The position numbers were made by a program, and so were the translations under genes. 45,335 bases of DNA from Thermomicrobium sp. CFH 73360 (GTDB taxonomy: Bacteria > Chloroflexota > Chloroflexia > Thermomicrobiales > Thermomicrobiaceae), in contig NZ_JAMSLS010000010.1 of assembly GCF_023806465.1 (NCBI RefSeq), forward strand, positions 1 to 45,335. The letters are read 5' to 3'. Each line of letters begins with the position of its first letter. Position 1 is the stretch's first letter. This document shows positions 7,896 to 18,289 of this stretch, piece by piece. Below the pieces are notes generated by a model. It was given only the letters and a program-made list of their open reading frames with translations. It did not search any database and was not told where the DNA came from.

Positions 7896-7913
7896 TATTC
7901 GAATGCGCGAATA
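7896..7913. promoter_or_regulatory. Probable ArsR operator
   Basis: TATTCG (7896-7901), six bases, then CGAATA (7908-7913): a perfect 6-6-6 inverted repeat of the AT-rich kind used by ArsR-family regulators. It overlaps the predicted transcription start of the arsR-headed operon and abuts the -10 hexamer. Confidence 0.65.
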
Positions 7914-7941
7914 TTCTAATGCCTGGAGGGCCATTGTGCAA
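7913..7941 (-). promoter_or_regulatory. Promoter of the ArsR/sulfur operon
   Basis: On the minus strand, -35 TTGCAC (7936-7941), a 17-nt spacer and -10 TAGAAT (7913-7918). The inferred start near 7906 falls inside the operator, so bound repressor would block initiation. Confidence 0.65.
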
Positions 7942-8590
7942 GGGGATGCAAGTTCCGTGCGGGAGACGCGTTGATCGAGCACAAAGGCGCTGCGGAGCGC
8001 TGTGCGTCATCGTGGTTCCATCGGAGGAAGGACGATGCGTGCGTTACCTGGAGCGTGAGGTGATTGCAGATGAGAGACAGAGGGGGTCTGGCATGGAATC
8101 GCGGCTTGCAAATGACGAGAGATCCTCATGCTGTATCGGGTCGTGGCACGTGATTGCAGAGCGAGGAGGTACGCCCCTTCACCTCACAGAGGAGCTACCT
8201 TTTGGTGTCGATTAGGCATACCAGGACGCTGAGGTACCCATACACGCGTCTCGGTAGCGGATGATCCAGTCCATCCCGCAGGCTGGTCATCCTGAAGGAC
8301 GAACGGTCATACCTGTTGAGGACGGGGTGGCCCTTGTGGGCCCCGAGGGGGACCTACCCTGCTAGTACCGTGAACGCTCTTGAGCACGGGGTGGGCAACC
8401 TCTCCGGTAGGGAGCTCGAGGACGGGTAGAGAAAGTGGCTGGGCAGTGCCCTCCTGAGGAGCCGAAGGACCTGTGGTGGCGCCGGTGCAGAGGCGAACGA
8501 GCACCGCGTGCCCGAGCGCGAAGTTTGCTGCTTCTTCGCTGGAAGAGTGCCAGGACATGGACTCCCATGTGGGCGCGGGTGCTTCTCGCA
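7942..8590. other. Non-coding stretch with three imperfect GGACGGG-type repeats
   Basis: No gene is recognised. Three related segments occur at 8316-8330 (TTGAGGACGGGGTGG), 8380-8394 (TTGAGCACGGGGTGG) and 8416-8430 (TCGAGGACGGGTAGA). Between them is a GC-rich foldback (GTGGCCC...GGGCCCC) near 8327-8345. The region could be a structured RNA or a decayed repeat, but I cannot match it to a known RNA family. Confidence 0.4.
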
Positions 8591-9763
8591 TTAGGCTTTC
8601 ACGCGCCGCTTCTCCGGATCGACAAAGGGAATCGGGACAACCCGGGCGGCACGCCAGCCCTCAGCCGTCAGTACCTCAAGCTCGCTCCCCAATTGTGCGT
8701 GTGACGAGGGAACGCGCGCGAACCCAATAACCTGGCCGACCCGGGGAGACCAGCAGGCTGATGTGACGTGACCAAGCGGCTCGTCTCCGCCCGGCTGGTG
8801 GACAGGGAGCGGCTCAAGCAGCAGACCGTCCCGCAGGTCGTTTGGTGGATCGCCGTCGAGGATGAAACCGACCACCTTGCACGAAGGTCCTTCGCTGGCG
8901 ATCTGTATCAGTGCCTCGCGTCCGACGAACCGCGGCTTCCGGAGATTGACCATCCACTCGTAGCCGGTCAGTTCATAGGGATTCGTTTCCAGCGTCATAT
9001 CAATGCCGTAGGAGAAAATGCCGGCCTCAATGCGGCGGATGTGGCTCGGCGCTGCGACACGGAGACCGAAGGGTTTTCCCACAGTCACAACGTGCTCCCA
9101 GAACCGTGGCCCGGAGCGGCTTCCATCGAGCGGCATCAACTCGTAGCCGAGTTCACCGGAGAAGCCGGTTCGTGTGACCACAACCTCGAACTCGCCAATT
9201 CTCGCGCGGGCGACGTGATAATAAGGAAGCTCCGCGAGGGATGGGCCGCCAAGAGCTGCGATGACCTCGCGGGCGCGTGGCCCACGGATCTGCAGCGGGG
9301 CGGTGTCCACTGGCCGAATGGTGACATCGAGTTGTGTCGCTGCCGCGAGGGCGCGAAGCCAGAGCAGGAGGTCGCTGTCTGAGGGCATGAGCCAGAACAT
9401 GTCCTCAGCGAGACGAACAACGACCGGATCGTTGACGATGCCCCCATGCTGGTCGGTGACGAAGACATAGCGGCATTCACCGACCGAACACCGGGTCAGA
9501 TCGCGGGTCGTTGCCCAATCGAGGAGTGCGAACGCGTCGGGCCCACTGACCTCGAGCGGGATTTCGGTGCCGATATCCCAGAGGACGACGCCGTGGACGA
9601 GTGCCCAGTACTCGTCGAGCGGATCAGTATAGAGGGCCGGCAAGAGGCGACGATGGAAGACTGCATAGGCGCGGGGCTGGAAGCGGGAGGATGCAGGAAA
9701 GTAGAGCGAGGTCCCCGTGCGGAGGGAGCGGAGAACGGGACGTGTTGGGAGAGGATCATCCAT
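8591..9763 (-). CDS. DmdA-like / GcvT-fold tetrahydrofolate-dependent demethylase
   Basis: 390 residues of the aminomethyltransferase (GcvT) fold. Several segments closely recall DMSP demethylase DmdA: WDIGTEIPLEVSGPDAFALL, GGIVNDPVVVRL, SDSDLLLWLRALA, RIEAGIFSYGIDMTLETNP and FVGREAL. The C-terminal barrel follows after residue 300. Family members move a methyl group from a sulfonium, amine or methoxy compound to tetrahydrofolate, and DmdA homologues are not all DMSP-specific. ATG at 9763 (MDDPLPTRP) is chosen for the GAGGAG seven bases upstream. It is transcribed away from an operon holding a betaine-class transporter, a DmdB-like ligase and a methanethiol-using sulfhydrylase, which supports a role in methylated sulfur or methoxy compound use. 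The substrate is unproven. Confidence 0.75.
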   Translation of the reverse strand: MDDPLPTRPVLRSLRTGTSLYFPASSRFQPRAYAVFHRRLLPALYTDPLDEYWALVHGVVLWDIGTEIPLEVSGPDAFALLDWATTRDLTRCSVGECRYVFVTDQHGGIVNDPVVVRLAEDMFWLMPSDSDLLLWLRALAAATQLDVTIRPVDTAPLQIRGPRAREVIAALGGPSLAELPYYHVARARIGEFEVVVTRTGFSGELGYELMPLDGSRSGPRFWEHVVTVGKPFGLRVAAPSHIRRIEAGIFSYGIDMTLETNPYELTGYEWMVNLRKPRFVGREALIQIASEGPSCKVVGFILDGDPPNDLRDGLLLEPLPVHQPGGDEPLGHVTSACWSPRVGQVIGFARVPSSHAQLGSELEVLTAEGWRAARVVPIPFVDPEKRRVKA

Positions 9764-10326
9764 CAGCCAGCTCCTCTGGGTACCAACGAAGCCACGGTGA
9801 GAACAGAGCATAACAATTGTGGCAGAGGATCCGGTCGGTCGCAGGTCGCTGACCGCACGACCAGACGTGAGGAAGGTGTGGTTGAGCGAGCAGGGGGTTC
9901 ATCTTGGGTTCGTCACGTGGTAGACCTTGACGGCTAAGGCGACATGTGGTACCGATATGCGTCGCCAGAAGCGGTTGGCGGTCTTGTGCATGGTTGATGC
10001 CGACAGTGATGCGTGAAGGCCGACGAGTGAATCGCCACCAGCCCTATCCGGTTGCCCCGTGCCCGACAATGAACGGTGTCTTTGCGCTTTGGCCGCGGAT
10101 CTGTGAGTGTTCCCGCTGAACAACTGAGTCCCCGCTTGACAGCGGCTGAACTTGCGTTCCATGTGAGGTAGGTCGCATGGCGGGGAAGCCATGATCAATG
10201 TCGGAGAGCAACACACATTGTCCAGACAGCGTTCGATCTGTAGGGTGATCGAAAGATCCGCCCAACAGGTGGCTGACAGAGGACACTGGAGGGAATCGCG
10301 TATTTTCTGCCGAAGGGGAAAGGGAG
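9764..10326. other. Divergent control region between the demethylase and transporter operons
   Basis: 563 bases with no convincing gene. On the minus strand an extended -10 (TGTTATGCT, near 9809-9817) could serve the demethylase. On the plus strand TTGACA near 10136-10141 lacks a good -10. I could not match a SAM, cobalamin or other riboswitch, although the length would allow one. Confidence 0.4.
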
Positions 10327-11676
10327 ATGGCAACAGCGATTGAGCGAAACCGAGGATACCTGGCGTTCGTGATCGGTGCCTCGACGGTTGGTTCGGCGAT
10401 CGAGTGGTACGACTTTTATATCTTTGGAAGTTTGGCGGCCATCCTGGCGACACATTTCTTCGCCAAGGACCATCCAGTCGCAGCGCTCCTGAATACAATC
10501 GCGATCTTCACAATCGGGTTCCTCTTCCGTCCGCTTGGGGCGATTGTGTTCGGCTGGTATGGGGACAAGATCGGACGAAAGCGGGTGTTCATCCTCACGT
10601 TGCTCGGGATGGGACTAGGCACGGCACTGATCGGCGTGATACCGAGCTATGCGACCATCGGGGTGCTGGCACCGATTCTGGTCTTCCTCCTGCGGGTGAT
10701 CCAGGGGCTCAGCGTCGGCGGTGAGTGGGGCGGCGCGCTGACCTACGTGGCGGAGCATGCGCCGGATGGCAAGCGCGGTCTCTATACAGGGCTCTTAAGC
10801 CCGGCGGCGATCTACGGACTGCTCATGTCGTTCCTCGTGGTCCTGAGCGTGCGGACGGCCCTTGGTGAGGAGACGTTCCGGGCCTGGGGGTGGCGGATCC
10901 CCTTCCTGTTGTCACTCGTGCTGGTGCTGATCTCCCTCTATGTGCGGCTGCGTTTGCAGGAAACCCCGATGTTTGCAGAACTCAAGGCCCGTCGGGCAGT
11001 AGTGAAGAACCCGCTCAAAGTGACCTTTACCGGTGAGAACTTGCGGCGGGTGTTCATCGCCGCAGCAGTGTCCTTTGGACAGGCAGTTGCCTGGTACACG
11101 GCGATCTTTTGGGCGCTCTTCTTCCTGCAGACGGCACAGAAGCTTGACTTGATTACCACCTACAAAATTCTGCTCCCCGGATTGATCCTCGCGCCGGTGC
11201 TGCACGTCTTCATGGGTTGGCTGTCCGATTCAATCGGCCGCAAGCCGATCGTGCTGACCGGCTTTGCCCTGGCAATCGTGGGGTTCTACCCACTCTATAC
11301 TCTGCTCGGGCGGTTTGCTCAGAAGGACAACGTGCAGTACTGGCCGGCGGCTCTCACGGTGATTGTGATGATGCTGATTCCCGCGATGGTCTGGGGACCG
11401 CTTCCGGCGCTGCTTGCGGAATACTTCCCGACGCGGGTACGCTACACCTCGCTTGGTGTGGTGCAGAACGCGGCGAACGGGTGGGGCGGCGGCCTGGTGC
11501 CGTACGTGACGACCTGGATTCAGACCGCGACAGGGAACTTGATGTGGGCACTCGTTTACCCGATCGCCTTGCCACTGCTCGGGTTGATCATTGGACTGCT
11601 CTTCTTGCCCGAGACGGCACGCCACCGGCTGTGGGAGCAGCCAGGACCGGCGATGGCAGCCGGGGACGGAGAATAA
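10327..11676 (+). CDS. MHS-family (metabolite:H+ symporter) major facilitator
   Basis: A 449-residue inner-membrane transporter with about twelve hydrophobic helices. Diagnostic MHS segments are AIEWYDFYIFGSLA near the N-terminus, RPLGAIVFGWYGDKIGRKR in the loop between helices 2 and 3, and GLSVGGEWGGALTYVAEHAP. The family includes ProP (proline/betaine), KgtP and shikimate carriers, driven by the proton gradient. The ATG is preceded by AAGGGGAAAGGGAG. It is the first gene of the operon with acyl-CoA ligase, sulfhydrylase and crotonase, so it probably imports the compound processed there. A zwitterion such as a betaine or sulfonium is a reasonable guess from ProP kinship, but this is inference. 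Confidence 0.85.
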   Translation: MATAIERNRGYLAFVIGASTVGSAIEWYDFYIFGSLAAILATHFFAKDHPVAALLNTIAIFTIGFLFRPLGAIVFGWYGDKIGRKRVFILTLLGMGLGTALIGVIPSYATIGVLAPILVFLLRVIQGLSVGGEWGGALTYVAEHAPDGKRGLYTGLLSPAAIYGLLMSFLVVLSVRTALGEETFRAWGWRIPFLLSLVLVLISLYVRLRLQETPMFAELKARRAVVKNPLKVTFTGENLRRVFIAAAVSFGQAVAWYTAIFWALFFLQTAQKLDLITTYKILLPGLILAPVLHVFMGWLSDSIGRKPIVLTGFALAIVGFYPLYTLLGRFAQKDNVQYWPAALTVIVMMLIPAMVWGPLPALLAEYFPTRVRYTSLGVVQNAANGWGGGLVPYVTTWIQTATGNLMWALVYPIALPLLGLIIGLLFLPETARHRLWEQPGPAMAAGDGE

Positions 11677-11700
11677 GTCAGGATACTCGCGCGGTATCAT

Positions 11701-11731
11701 CCGGTGAGGAGCGTAGACAGCTCCTCACCGG
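11701..11731 (+). other. Perfect 12-bp-stem hairpin between transporter and ligase genes
   Basis: CCGGTGAGGAGC (11701-11712) pairs perfectly with GCTCCTCACCGG (11720-11731) around a 7-nt loop. A moderately T-rich stretch follows, without a proper U-tract. It may be a partial terminator or processing site that sets the ratio of transporter to enzyme transcripts. Confidence 0.55.
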
Positions 11732-11769
11732 TGTTGCCTCTTCAGTCCCAGCTAGAAAGGGGGAAAGGC

Positions 11770-13452
11770 ATGCAGATTGAGACCAAGCCCCTCTTCCAGC
11801 AACTCTGGTCACGGCCACAGTGGGAAGGATTGCCACCGTACCGGTCGCTCCTCACACCGCTCATGCTGCTGGAGCGGACGCTGCACGTCTTTCCAGAGAA
11901 GGTGGGAGTGGTGGACGGTGATCGGCGGTTGACATATCGAGAGTTCGGGGCGCGGGTGTATCGCCTGGCGAGTGCACTGCGCGGCCGCGGGCTCGAGGTG
12001 GGTGATCGGGTGGCGGTGCTCTGCCGCAATAGCCTCGAGGCGCTGGAGGCGCACTTCGCTGTGCCACAGATGGGCGGCATTCTGGTGCCGATCAACGTGC
12101 GGCTGACGAGCGAGGAGATCCGCTACATCCTCGACCACTCTGGTGCCCGGGCGCTCATTCTGGATGGCGCGCTGAGCGGGCTGGTCGAGCCGATCCGGGA
12201 TGCGTTGCCAGAACTCCGCCTCATCATTTGGACCGACATCGACAGTCGGCATGGTGAGGGAGCGCCGAAGCAGCCCGCGTTTGCCGATGTGACCTACGAG
12301 GACCTGCTGCGCGAAGGCTCACCGGAGCCATCAGTGTATCCGCTGCAGGATGAAGAAGAAGTCCTCAGTATCAACTACACGAGCGGTACAACGGGTCGAC
12401 CAAAGGGTGTTATGGTCACCCATCGGGGAGCCTATCTCAACGCGTTGGGGGAGATCATCGAAGCGCGCCTGGTGCCGGAGAGCGCCTATCTGTGGACGCT
12501 CCCGATGTTCCACTGCAACGGCTGGTACTTCCCCTACGCCGTGACAGGGGTCGGAGCGACGCATGTGGTGATCCCGAAGGTGGAGCCGGCACGGATTTTC
12601 CAGCTGATCGAGTCGGAAGGGGTGACGCACTTCTGCGGGGCACCGACCGTGCTCATCATGCTCCTCCAAGGACGACCGAGCCCGGACTACCGGTTCCCAC
12701 GTCCGCTCACTGTGTTGACGGCGGCGGCACCGCCGGCACCAGCGACGATCGCACAGATGGAGGCAATGGGAGCACAGATCGTCCATGTGTACGGGTTGAC
12801 CGAGACCTATGGCCCACATACCGTCTGTGAGTGGCACAGTGAGTGGGACGAGCTCCCGCTCGAGGAGCGGGCACGGTTGAAGGCGCGACAGGGCGTGGGA
12901 TACATCCACGCGCCGGAACTCCGTGTGGTGGACGAGGAGATGCGTGATGTGCCGGCCGATGGGCAGACGCTTGGCGAGGTCGTGATGCGCGGGAACAACG
13001 TGATGAAGGGCTACTACCGTGACGAGGCAGCGACCGCCAAGGCGTTTGCGGGGGGCTGGTTCCATTCAGGAGACCTGGCAGTTGTGCACCCAGACGGGTA
13101 CATCGAGCTGCGTGACCGGAAGAAGGACATCATCATCAGTGGTGGGGAGAACATCTCGACCATTGAGGTGGAACGTGCGCTGTATCAGCACCCGGCGGTA
13201 CTTGAGTGCGCCGTTATTGGCATCCCGGATGAGAAGTGGGGTGAGGTACCCAAGGCATTCGTGGTGCTGAAGCCGGGCATGCAGGTGACGCCTGAGGAAC
13301 TGATCGCCTTTTGTCGGGAGCGCCTGGCACACTTTAAGTGCCCGAAGCGGGTCGAGCTGGTGGACAGCCTGCCCAAGACCTCAACGGGTAAGATCCAGAA
13401 ATTTGTCCTGCGCGAGCGGGAGTGGGCCGGATACGAGAAGCGGATCCACTGA
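11770..13452 (+). CDS. Acyl-CoA synthetase (AMP-forming), DmdB/medium-chain type
   Basis: A 560-residue ANL-superfamily ligase that activates a carboxylate with ATP to the acyl-AMP and then the CoA thioester. Motifs: P-loop YTSGTTGRPKGVM near residue 203, LPMFHCNGW (a hallmark of the DmdB/AlkK-like and plant AAE group), VYGLTETYGP, the hinge FHSGDLAVVHPDGYIELRDR and the catalytic lysine in KTSTGKIQK near 542. ATG at 11770 (MQIETKP) has GAAAGGGGGAAAGG upstream; an earlier in-frame start would run through the hairpin at 11701-11731. It is 21 nt ahead of the sulfhydrylase gene. Methylmercaptopropionate is one possible substrate given the neighbours, and short or medium-chain fatty acids are the conservative alternative. 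Confidence 0.88.
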   Translation: MQIETKPLFQQLWSRPQWEGLPPYRSLLTPLMLLERTLHVFPEKVGVVDGDRRLTYREFGARVYRLASALRGRGLEVGDRVAVLCRNSLEALEAHFAVPQMGGILVPINVRLTSEEIRYILDHSGARALILDGALSGLVEPIRDALPELRLIIWTDIDSRHGEGAPKQPAFADVTYEDLLREGSPEPSVYPLQDEEEVLSINYTSGTTGRPKGVMVTHRGAYLNALGEIIEARLVPESAYLWTLPMFHCNGWYFPYAVTGVGATHVVIPKVEPARIFQLIESEGVTHFCGAPTVLIMLLQGRPSPDYRFPRPLTVLTAAAPPAPATIAQMEAMGAQIVHVYGLTETYGPHTVCEWHSEWDELPLEERARLKARQGVGYIHAPELRVVDEEMRDVPADGQTLGEVVMRGNNVMKGYYRDEAATAKAFAGGWFHSGDLAVVHPDGYIELRDRKKDIIISGGENISTIEVERALYQHPAVLECAVIGIPDEKWGEVPKAFVVLKPGMQVTPEELIAFCRERLAHFKCPKRVELVDSLPKTSTGKIQKFVLREREWAGYEKRIH

Positions 13453-15357
<1,905 letters not shown>

Positions 15358-15398
15358 GCGCGGCTGATCGGTCGCGTGACAGCGGAAGGAGGCGACCA

Positions 15399-16193
15399 AT
15401 GACCGCGATAGAGCTCGGAACAAATCGGCATGTTCTGTCCGAGGTGCGGGATGGCATCGCGGTCGTGACGATGAACCGGCCGGAGAAACGGAATGCCCTC
15501 TCGGTGGAGCATATGGAGGAGCTGACAGAAGCCTTCCGGCGGATTGGTGAGGAGCGCGACATCGCGGTGGCAATCCTCCGCGGTGCCGGGCCGGTCTTCT
15601 GTGCTGGACACGACCTGAATGAGCTGGCGACGTGCGATGCCCGCACGGCGCGCCACATCTTCCAGACGTGTACGACATTGATGGAGACAATCCGGTCGAT
15701 TCCGCAGCCGGTGATTGCCCAGGTGCACGGAGTGGCAACGGCGGCGGGGTTTCAGCTGGCAGCGACCTGTGACCTGATTGTTGCAGCGGCTGGTACACGC
15801 TTTCAGACGCCGGGTGTCAAGATCGGGCTCTTCTGCTCGACACCGATGGTGGCGGTCAGTCGCGTGCTGCCGCCTAAGAAGACCTTGGAGCTGCTCCTCA
15901 CCGGTGATGCGATAACTGCCGAGGAGGGGGAACGGCTCGGGATGGTGAACCGGGTGGTGCCGCTGGAGGAGCTGGAGCAGGCGACTTGGGAGCTGGCGGA
16001 GAAGATCCGGTCGGCAAGCCGGTATGTGGTGGGAATTGGCAAGCAGGCGTTCTACCGGCAACTAGCGCTTCCGGAGCACCTGGCCTACGCCTACGCGATG
16101 GAAGTGATGACGCTGAACGCGCTGGCGGAGGATGCGCGGGAAGGGATCTGCGCCTTCCTGGAGAAGCGCCAGCCGGAGTGGCGCAACGCGTGA
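15399..16193 (+). CDS. ECHDC3-like crotonase lacking both catalytic glutamates
   Basis: A 264-residue enoyl-CoA hydratase/isomerase-fold protein: MNRPEKRNAL at the start, the CoA pocket and oxyanion loops FCAGHDLNEL and VHGVATAAGFQLAATCDL, then VKIGLFCSTP, the ECHDC3 signature. The two acids that catalyse hydration in classical crotonases are absent: Gln119 stands at the first glutamate position (AGFQLAA) and Gly139 at the second (TPGVKIG). It therefore should not be annotated as a standard hydratase or as DmdD, which depends on both acids. AAGGAGG precedes the ATG. It is the last gene of the operon and is followed by a terminator. The reaction is unknown. Confidence 0.85.
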   Translation: MTAIELGTNRHVLSEVRDGIAVVTMNRPEKRNALSVEHMEELTEAFRRIGEERDIAVAILRGAGPVFCAGHDLNELATCDARTARHIFQTCTTLMETIRSIPQPVIAQVHGVATAAGFQLAATCDLIVAAAGTRFQTPGVKIGLFCSTPMVAVSRVLPPKKTLELLLTGDAITAEEGERLGMVNRVVPLEELEQATWELAEKIRSASRYVVGIGKQAFYRQLALPEHLAYAYAMEVMTLNALAEDAREGICAFLEKRQPEWRNA

Positions 16194-16259
16194 AAAGCGT
16201 GCCATCGTGCCAAGGCGTCAAGGCACGTTGAATGCCCGTAAGATGCGCCACTGCGCGCC

Positions 16260-16294
16260 AGGCGACCCTGGGTGGTCACCTGGGGCGCCTTTTT
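16260..16294 (+). terminator. Intrinsic terminator of the transporter-ligase-sulfhydrylase-crotonase operon
   Basis: AGGCGACCCTGG (16260-16271) and CCTGGGGCGCCT (16279-16290) form a 12-bp stem with two mismatches and a 7-nt loop, directly followed by a T-run ending at 16294. It lies 66 nt after the crotonase stop. Confidence 0.8.
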
Positions 16295-16982
16295 GAACAC
16301 AGCGGTGGCCGGAGTGCTCGGAGAGGCTGGCCAAGAGTTCGCCGAGGGCGCGCTGGCGGAACTGGTGAGTGTGTTAGGTATCCCTTGAGGAACGCTGAAG
16401 TAAGGCGTCGCTGGCGTTTGGTTGTGTCATTCCTCGAGACGGGGAAGCTGTTGCACATTCTGCGAGGGCAGCAGCACACGTGTGCTGCTGTATCTCTCTG
16501 CGGTGGCAGAGTGGGTACCAGCTGAAAGAGCCAGGTTCGCCGTGCCTCCTGGGCGGCAGGACGCGATGGGGCATGCGCTCCGTGTGTTTCGTGCCTTTCG
16601 CCTCGCGCGTCTTCGTGATCGGAGTGTTCGTCCCTTGGGCCACACCGACGAAGATGTCTGAATTCCGCGGAGTGGCGTTGCGGGCGGTGCCGGCCTTGCG
16701 CGGCGCTGCGGAAGACGCAGGGCGGCGTACTCCTCCGCGCCGTGCTGAGAGGGAGAACCATGTGGGCTGAACCTCATCGTTCCGCTTTTCATGTCGGACA
16801 GTGGAGGGCCTAATGGGGATGCCAATGACAGGGGGCGAACAGTCTCGTGTGACGAACAGCCGCCGTCTCATCCGTCCTCGGAGAACCCGCGCAGCGTGTC
16901 GTGCAGAGGGATGGTGCCGCTGTTGCTCCGCGGAGAGTGACCGGCTGGAGGATGACATCGCGCGGCGGTCGGTCCTGAGGGG
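16295..16982. other. Non-coding stretch, no gene recognised
   Basis: About 690 bases. Long arginine/histidine-rich open frames exist on the minus strand, but they lack recognisable domains and good starts and look like composition artefacts of GC-rich DNA. I see no repeats or RNA gene. Confidence 0.5.
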
Positions 16983-17011
16983 TTGACAGCGAGGCACGGA
17001 GAGGTTAGACT
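16983..17011 (+). promoter_or_regulatory. Promoter of the 17133-18992 gene group
   Basis: A perfect -35 TTGACA (16983-16988), a 17-nt spacer and -10 TAGACT (17006-17011) give a start site near 17018 and a leader of about 115 nt. The leader contains TTTGGGACAAAAGGCCTA around 17059-17076, which resembles half of a NarL/DosR-type response-regulator box; its relevance is uncertain. Confidence 0.65.
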
Positions 17012-17132
17012 GGTCGCGTACGTACTGGTGTACATTCACACTTCGGTGCAGCGCAGTGCTTTGGGACAAAAGGCCTACGGTTCTTGTTCTTGTCCCCGCC
17101 GAGAATGAGAGTGTAGGCGGCAAGACGGTGGG

Positions 17133-17396
17133 ATGGTGGAAGTGAGCGGCATGGTGGTCAGCGAGCGGCTCGTTGGGACATGGCCGATAACAATTTTTCG
17201 CGACCCGTGCAGTGTAGGGGAGCGGCCGCGCTGGGTGGCTGTGGCGTGTGAGCCGACGCAGCTTCCGCGGGAGGCAGCCAACTCGTGCTTGGTGCTGCAG
17301 TACTGGCGGAAGCAACTCCATTGTCCGCCGGTGGCGGAAGGAGAGACCCCAGATGCGGCCTTAGCGAATCTCCTGGCAGCGCTGAACGGGGGGTAG
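17133..17396 (+). CDS. Small hypothetical protein, possibly HicB-like
   Basis: 87 residues. I do not recognise a definite family. The C-terminal half (WVAVACEP, then VAEGETPDAALANLLAAL) resembles the end of HicB-type folds, where a strand pair is followed by G-x-T-x-x-x-A-L-x-N-L. No toxin-like HicA gene is adjacent. The ATG at 17133 has no strong ribosome site; the next ATG at 17151 has GGTGGAAG upstream and may be the real start. It is the first gene after the promoter at 16983, and the next gene follows after 39 nt, which supports it being real. Confidence 0.45.
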   Translation: MVEVSGMVVSERLVGTWPITIFRDPCSVGERPRWVAVACEPTQLPREAANSCLVLQYWRKQLHCPPVAEGETPDAALANLLAALNGG

Positions 17397-17435
17397 GAAG
17401 GCTGAGTTGCTCAGCCACGCGAGGAGGGTGGAGCC

Positions 17436-17792
17436 ATGAGTGATTACCGTGAAGCAGTGGCGATCGTTCTCAATGCAGTGCGCTCCGCTGGCCTCCCGTT
17501 GACCGGGTGGTGTCTTGAGCGTGATCGAGTGCACTTCCTCCTGACAGGTGGTCAGGACATCGCAATACCGTTGGAGCGACTGCTCGGTGGCTCACCAAGC
17601 ACGGTGGTTGCAGAGCTCCTCAATGCGATCGGCTGGCGGACGACACCAGTGACGGTACGACCGATGGAGGAGATCGTTGAGTTGGCGCCACAGCAGCTGG
17701 CACGCTTGCGGTTTCTGCACTGGTTGGTGAGCACCGGCCGGCTGCTCGGGGATACTGAACGACCACATGCTGAGTACGCAACGGCATCGTGA
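17436..17792 (+). CDS. Hypothetical protein, 118 residues
   Basis: Not recognised. It is a soluble protein with no signal peptide or membrane helix. It begins MSDYREAVAIVLNAVRSAG, has an alternating strand/helix pattern (VHFLLTGGQDIAIPLERLL) and a helical C-terminal half. The start is well supported by GAGGAGGGTGGAGCC immediately before the ATG. The stop overlaps an in-frame GTG of the next frame, consistent with one transcript for the group ending in the DUF4388 gene. Confidence 0.65.
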   Translation: MSDYREAVAIVLNAVRSAGLPLTGWCLERDRVHFLLTGGQDIAIPLERLLGGSPSTVVAELLNAIGWRTTPVTVRPMEEIVELAPQQLARLRFLHWLVSTGRLLGDTERPHAEYATAS

Positions 17793-17854
17793 TTGGCTTG
17801 CCTCTCAAGCTCCCATTGCCTGTATGCTCGTGGGGGCAGAGAGGTGGAGAGCGG

Positions 17855-18289
17855 TTGAGCGAACGTGCACACCAGGCGCAGGGCTTGTCGGTCGATCCAG
17901 AAGTTGAGCAGCTGCGGCTGCAGGTGCGGCGTGCGTTGGAGTCGTTTTCTGAACATGCCCCGTGTCGCACGTTTCCCGTACCGGCGCGGCTTCTCGCACT
18001 CCGCACGATGCACAAGATTCAGCGTTGGCTCGTCATCGTGAAGGAGCCGGAGTGGCTGCGCGGCTTGGCGACAATGTGCAGGCGGCTCTTGGAGTTCCCG
18101 GAGGTTCTCAATTGCCGAATCGAATGGATCGATGGGCATTCGGTACACGTTGCACTCATGACGACAGGGCTCGAGCGGGAGGTCGTGCGTGCGCTCATCG
18201 AGCGACGGCTGACGGAGAGCGGTTGTCCTGCGCCGTTCGAGCTCGTCGCACGCGGGAAAGTGGCGCAGGACGATGCCGATCTACGGTGA
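17855..18289 (+). CDS. Hypothetical protein, 144 residues
   Basis: Not recognised. TTG at 17855 is preferred because GAGGTGGAGAG lies just upstream. A GTG at 17789 overlapping the preceding stop would add 22 hydrophobic residues and cannot be ruled out. The protein is amphipathic and mainly helical at the N-terminus (VEQLRLQVRRALESF), followed by a strand-rich middle (LNCRIEWIDGHSVHVALMTTG) and a helix-containing end. Its last 17 nt overlap the start of the DUF4388 gene, so the two are translationally coupled and may work together. Confidence 0.6.
   Translation: MSERAHQAQGLSVDPEVEQLRLQVRRALESFSEHAPCRTFPVPARLLALRTMHKIQRWLVIVKEPEWLRGLATMCRRLLEFPEVLNCRIEWIDGHSVHVALMTTGLEREVVRALIERRLTESGCPAPFELVARGKVAQDDADLR

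Noticed and set aside
15399..16193. Annotation of the crotonase as DmdD (methylthioacryloyl-CoA hydratase)
   Set aside because: DmdD needs both active-site glutamates; here they are Gln119 and Gly139.
16374..17321. 315-codon open frame on the minus strand
   Set aside because: Rich in Arg, His, Pro and Ser, no domain or ribosome site, and it overlaps the good promoter and first gene on the plus strand; it looks like a GC-composition artefact.
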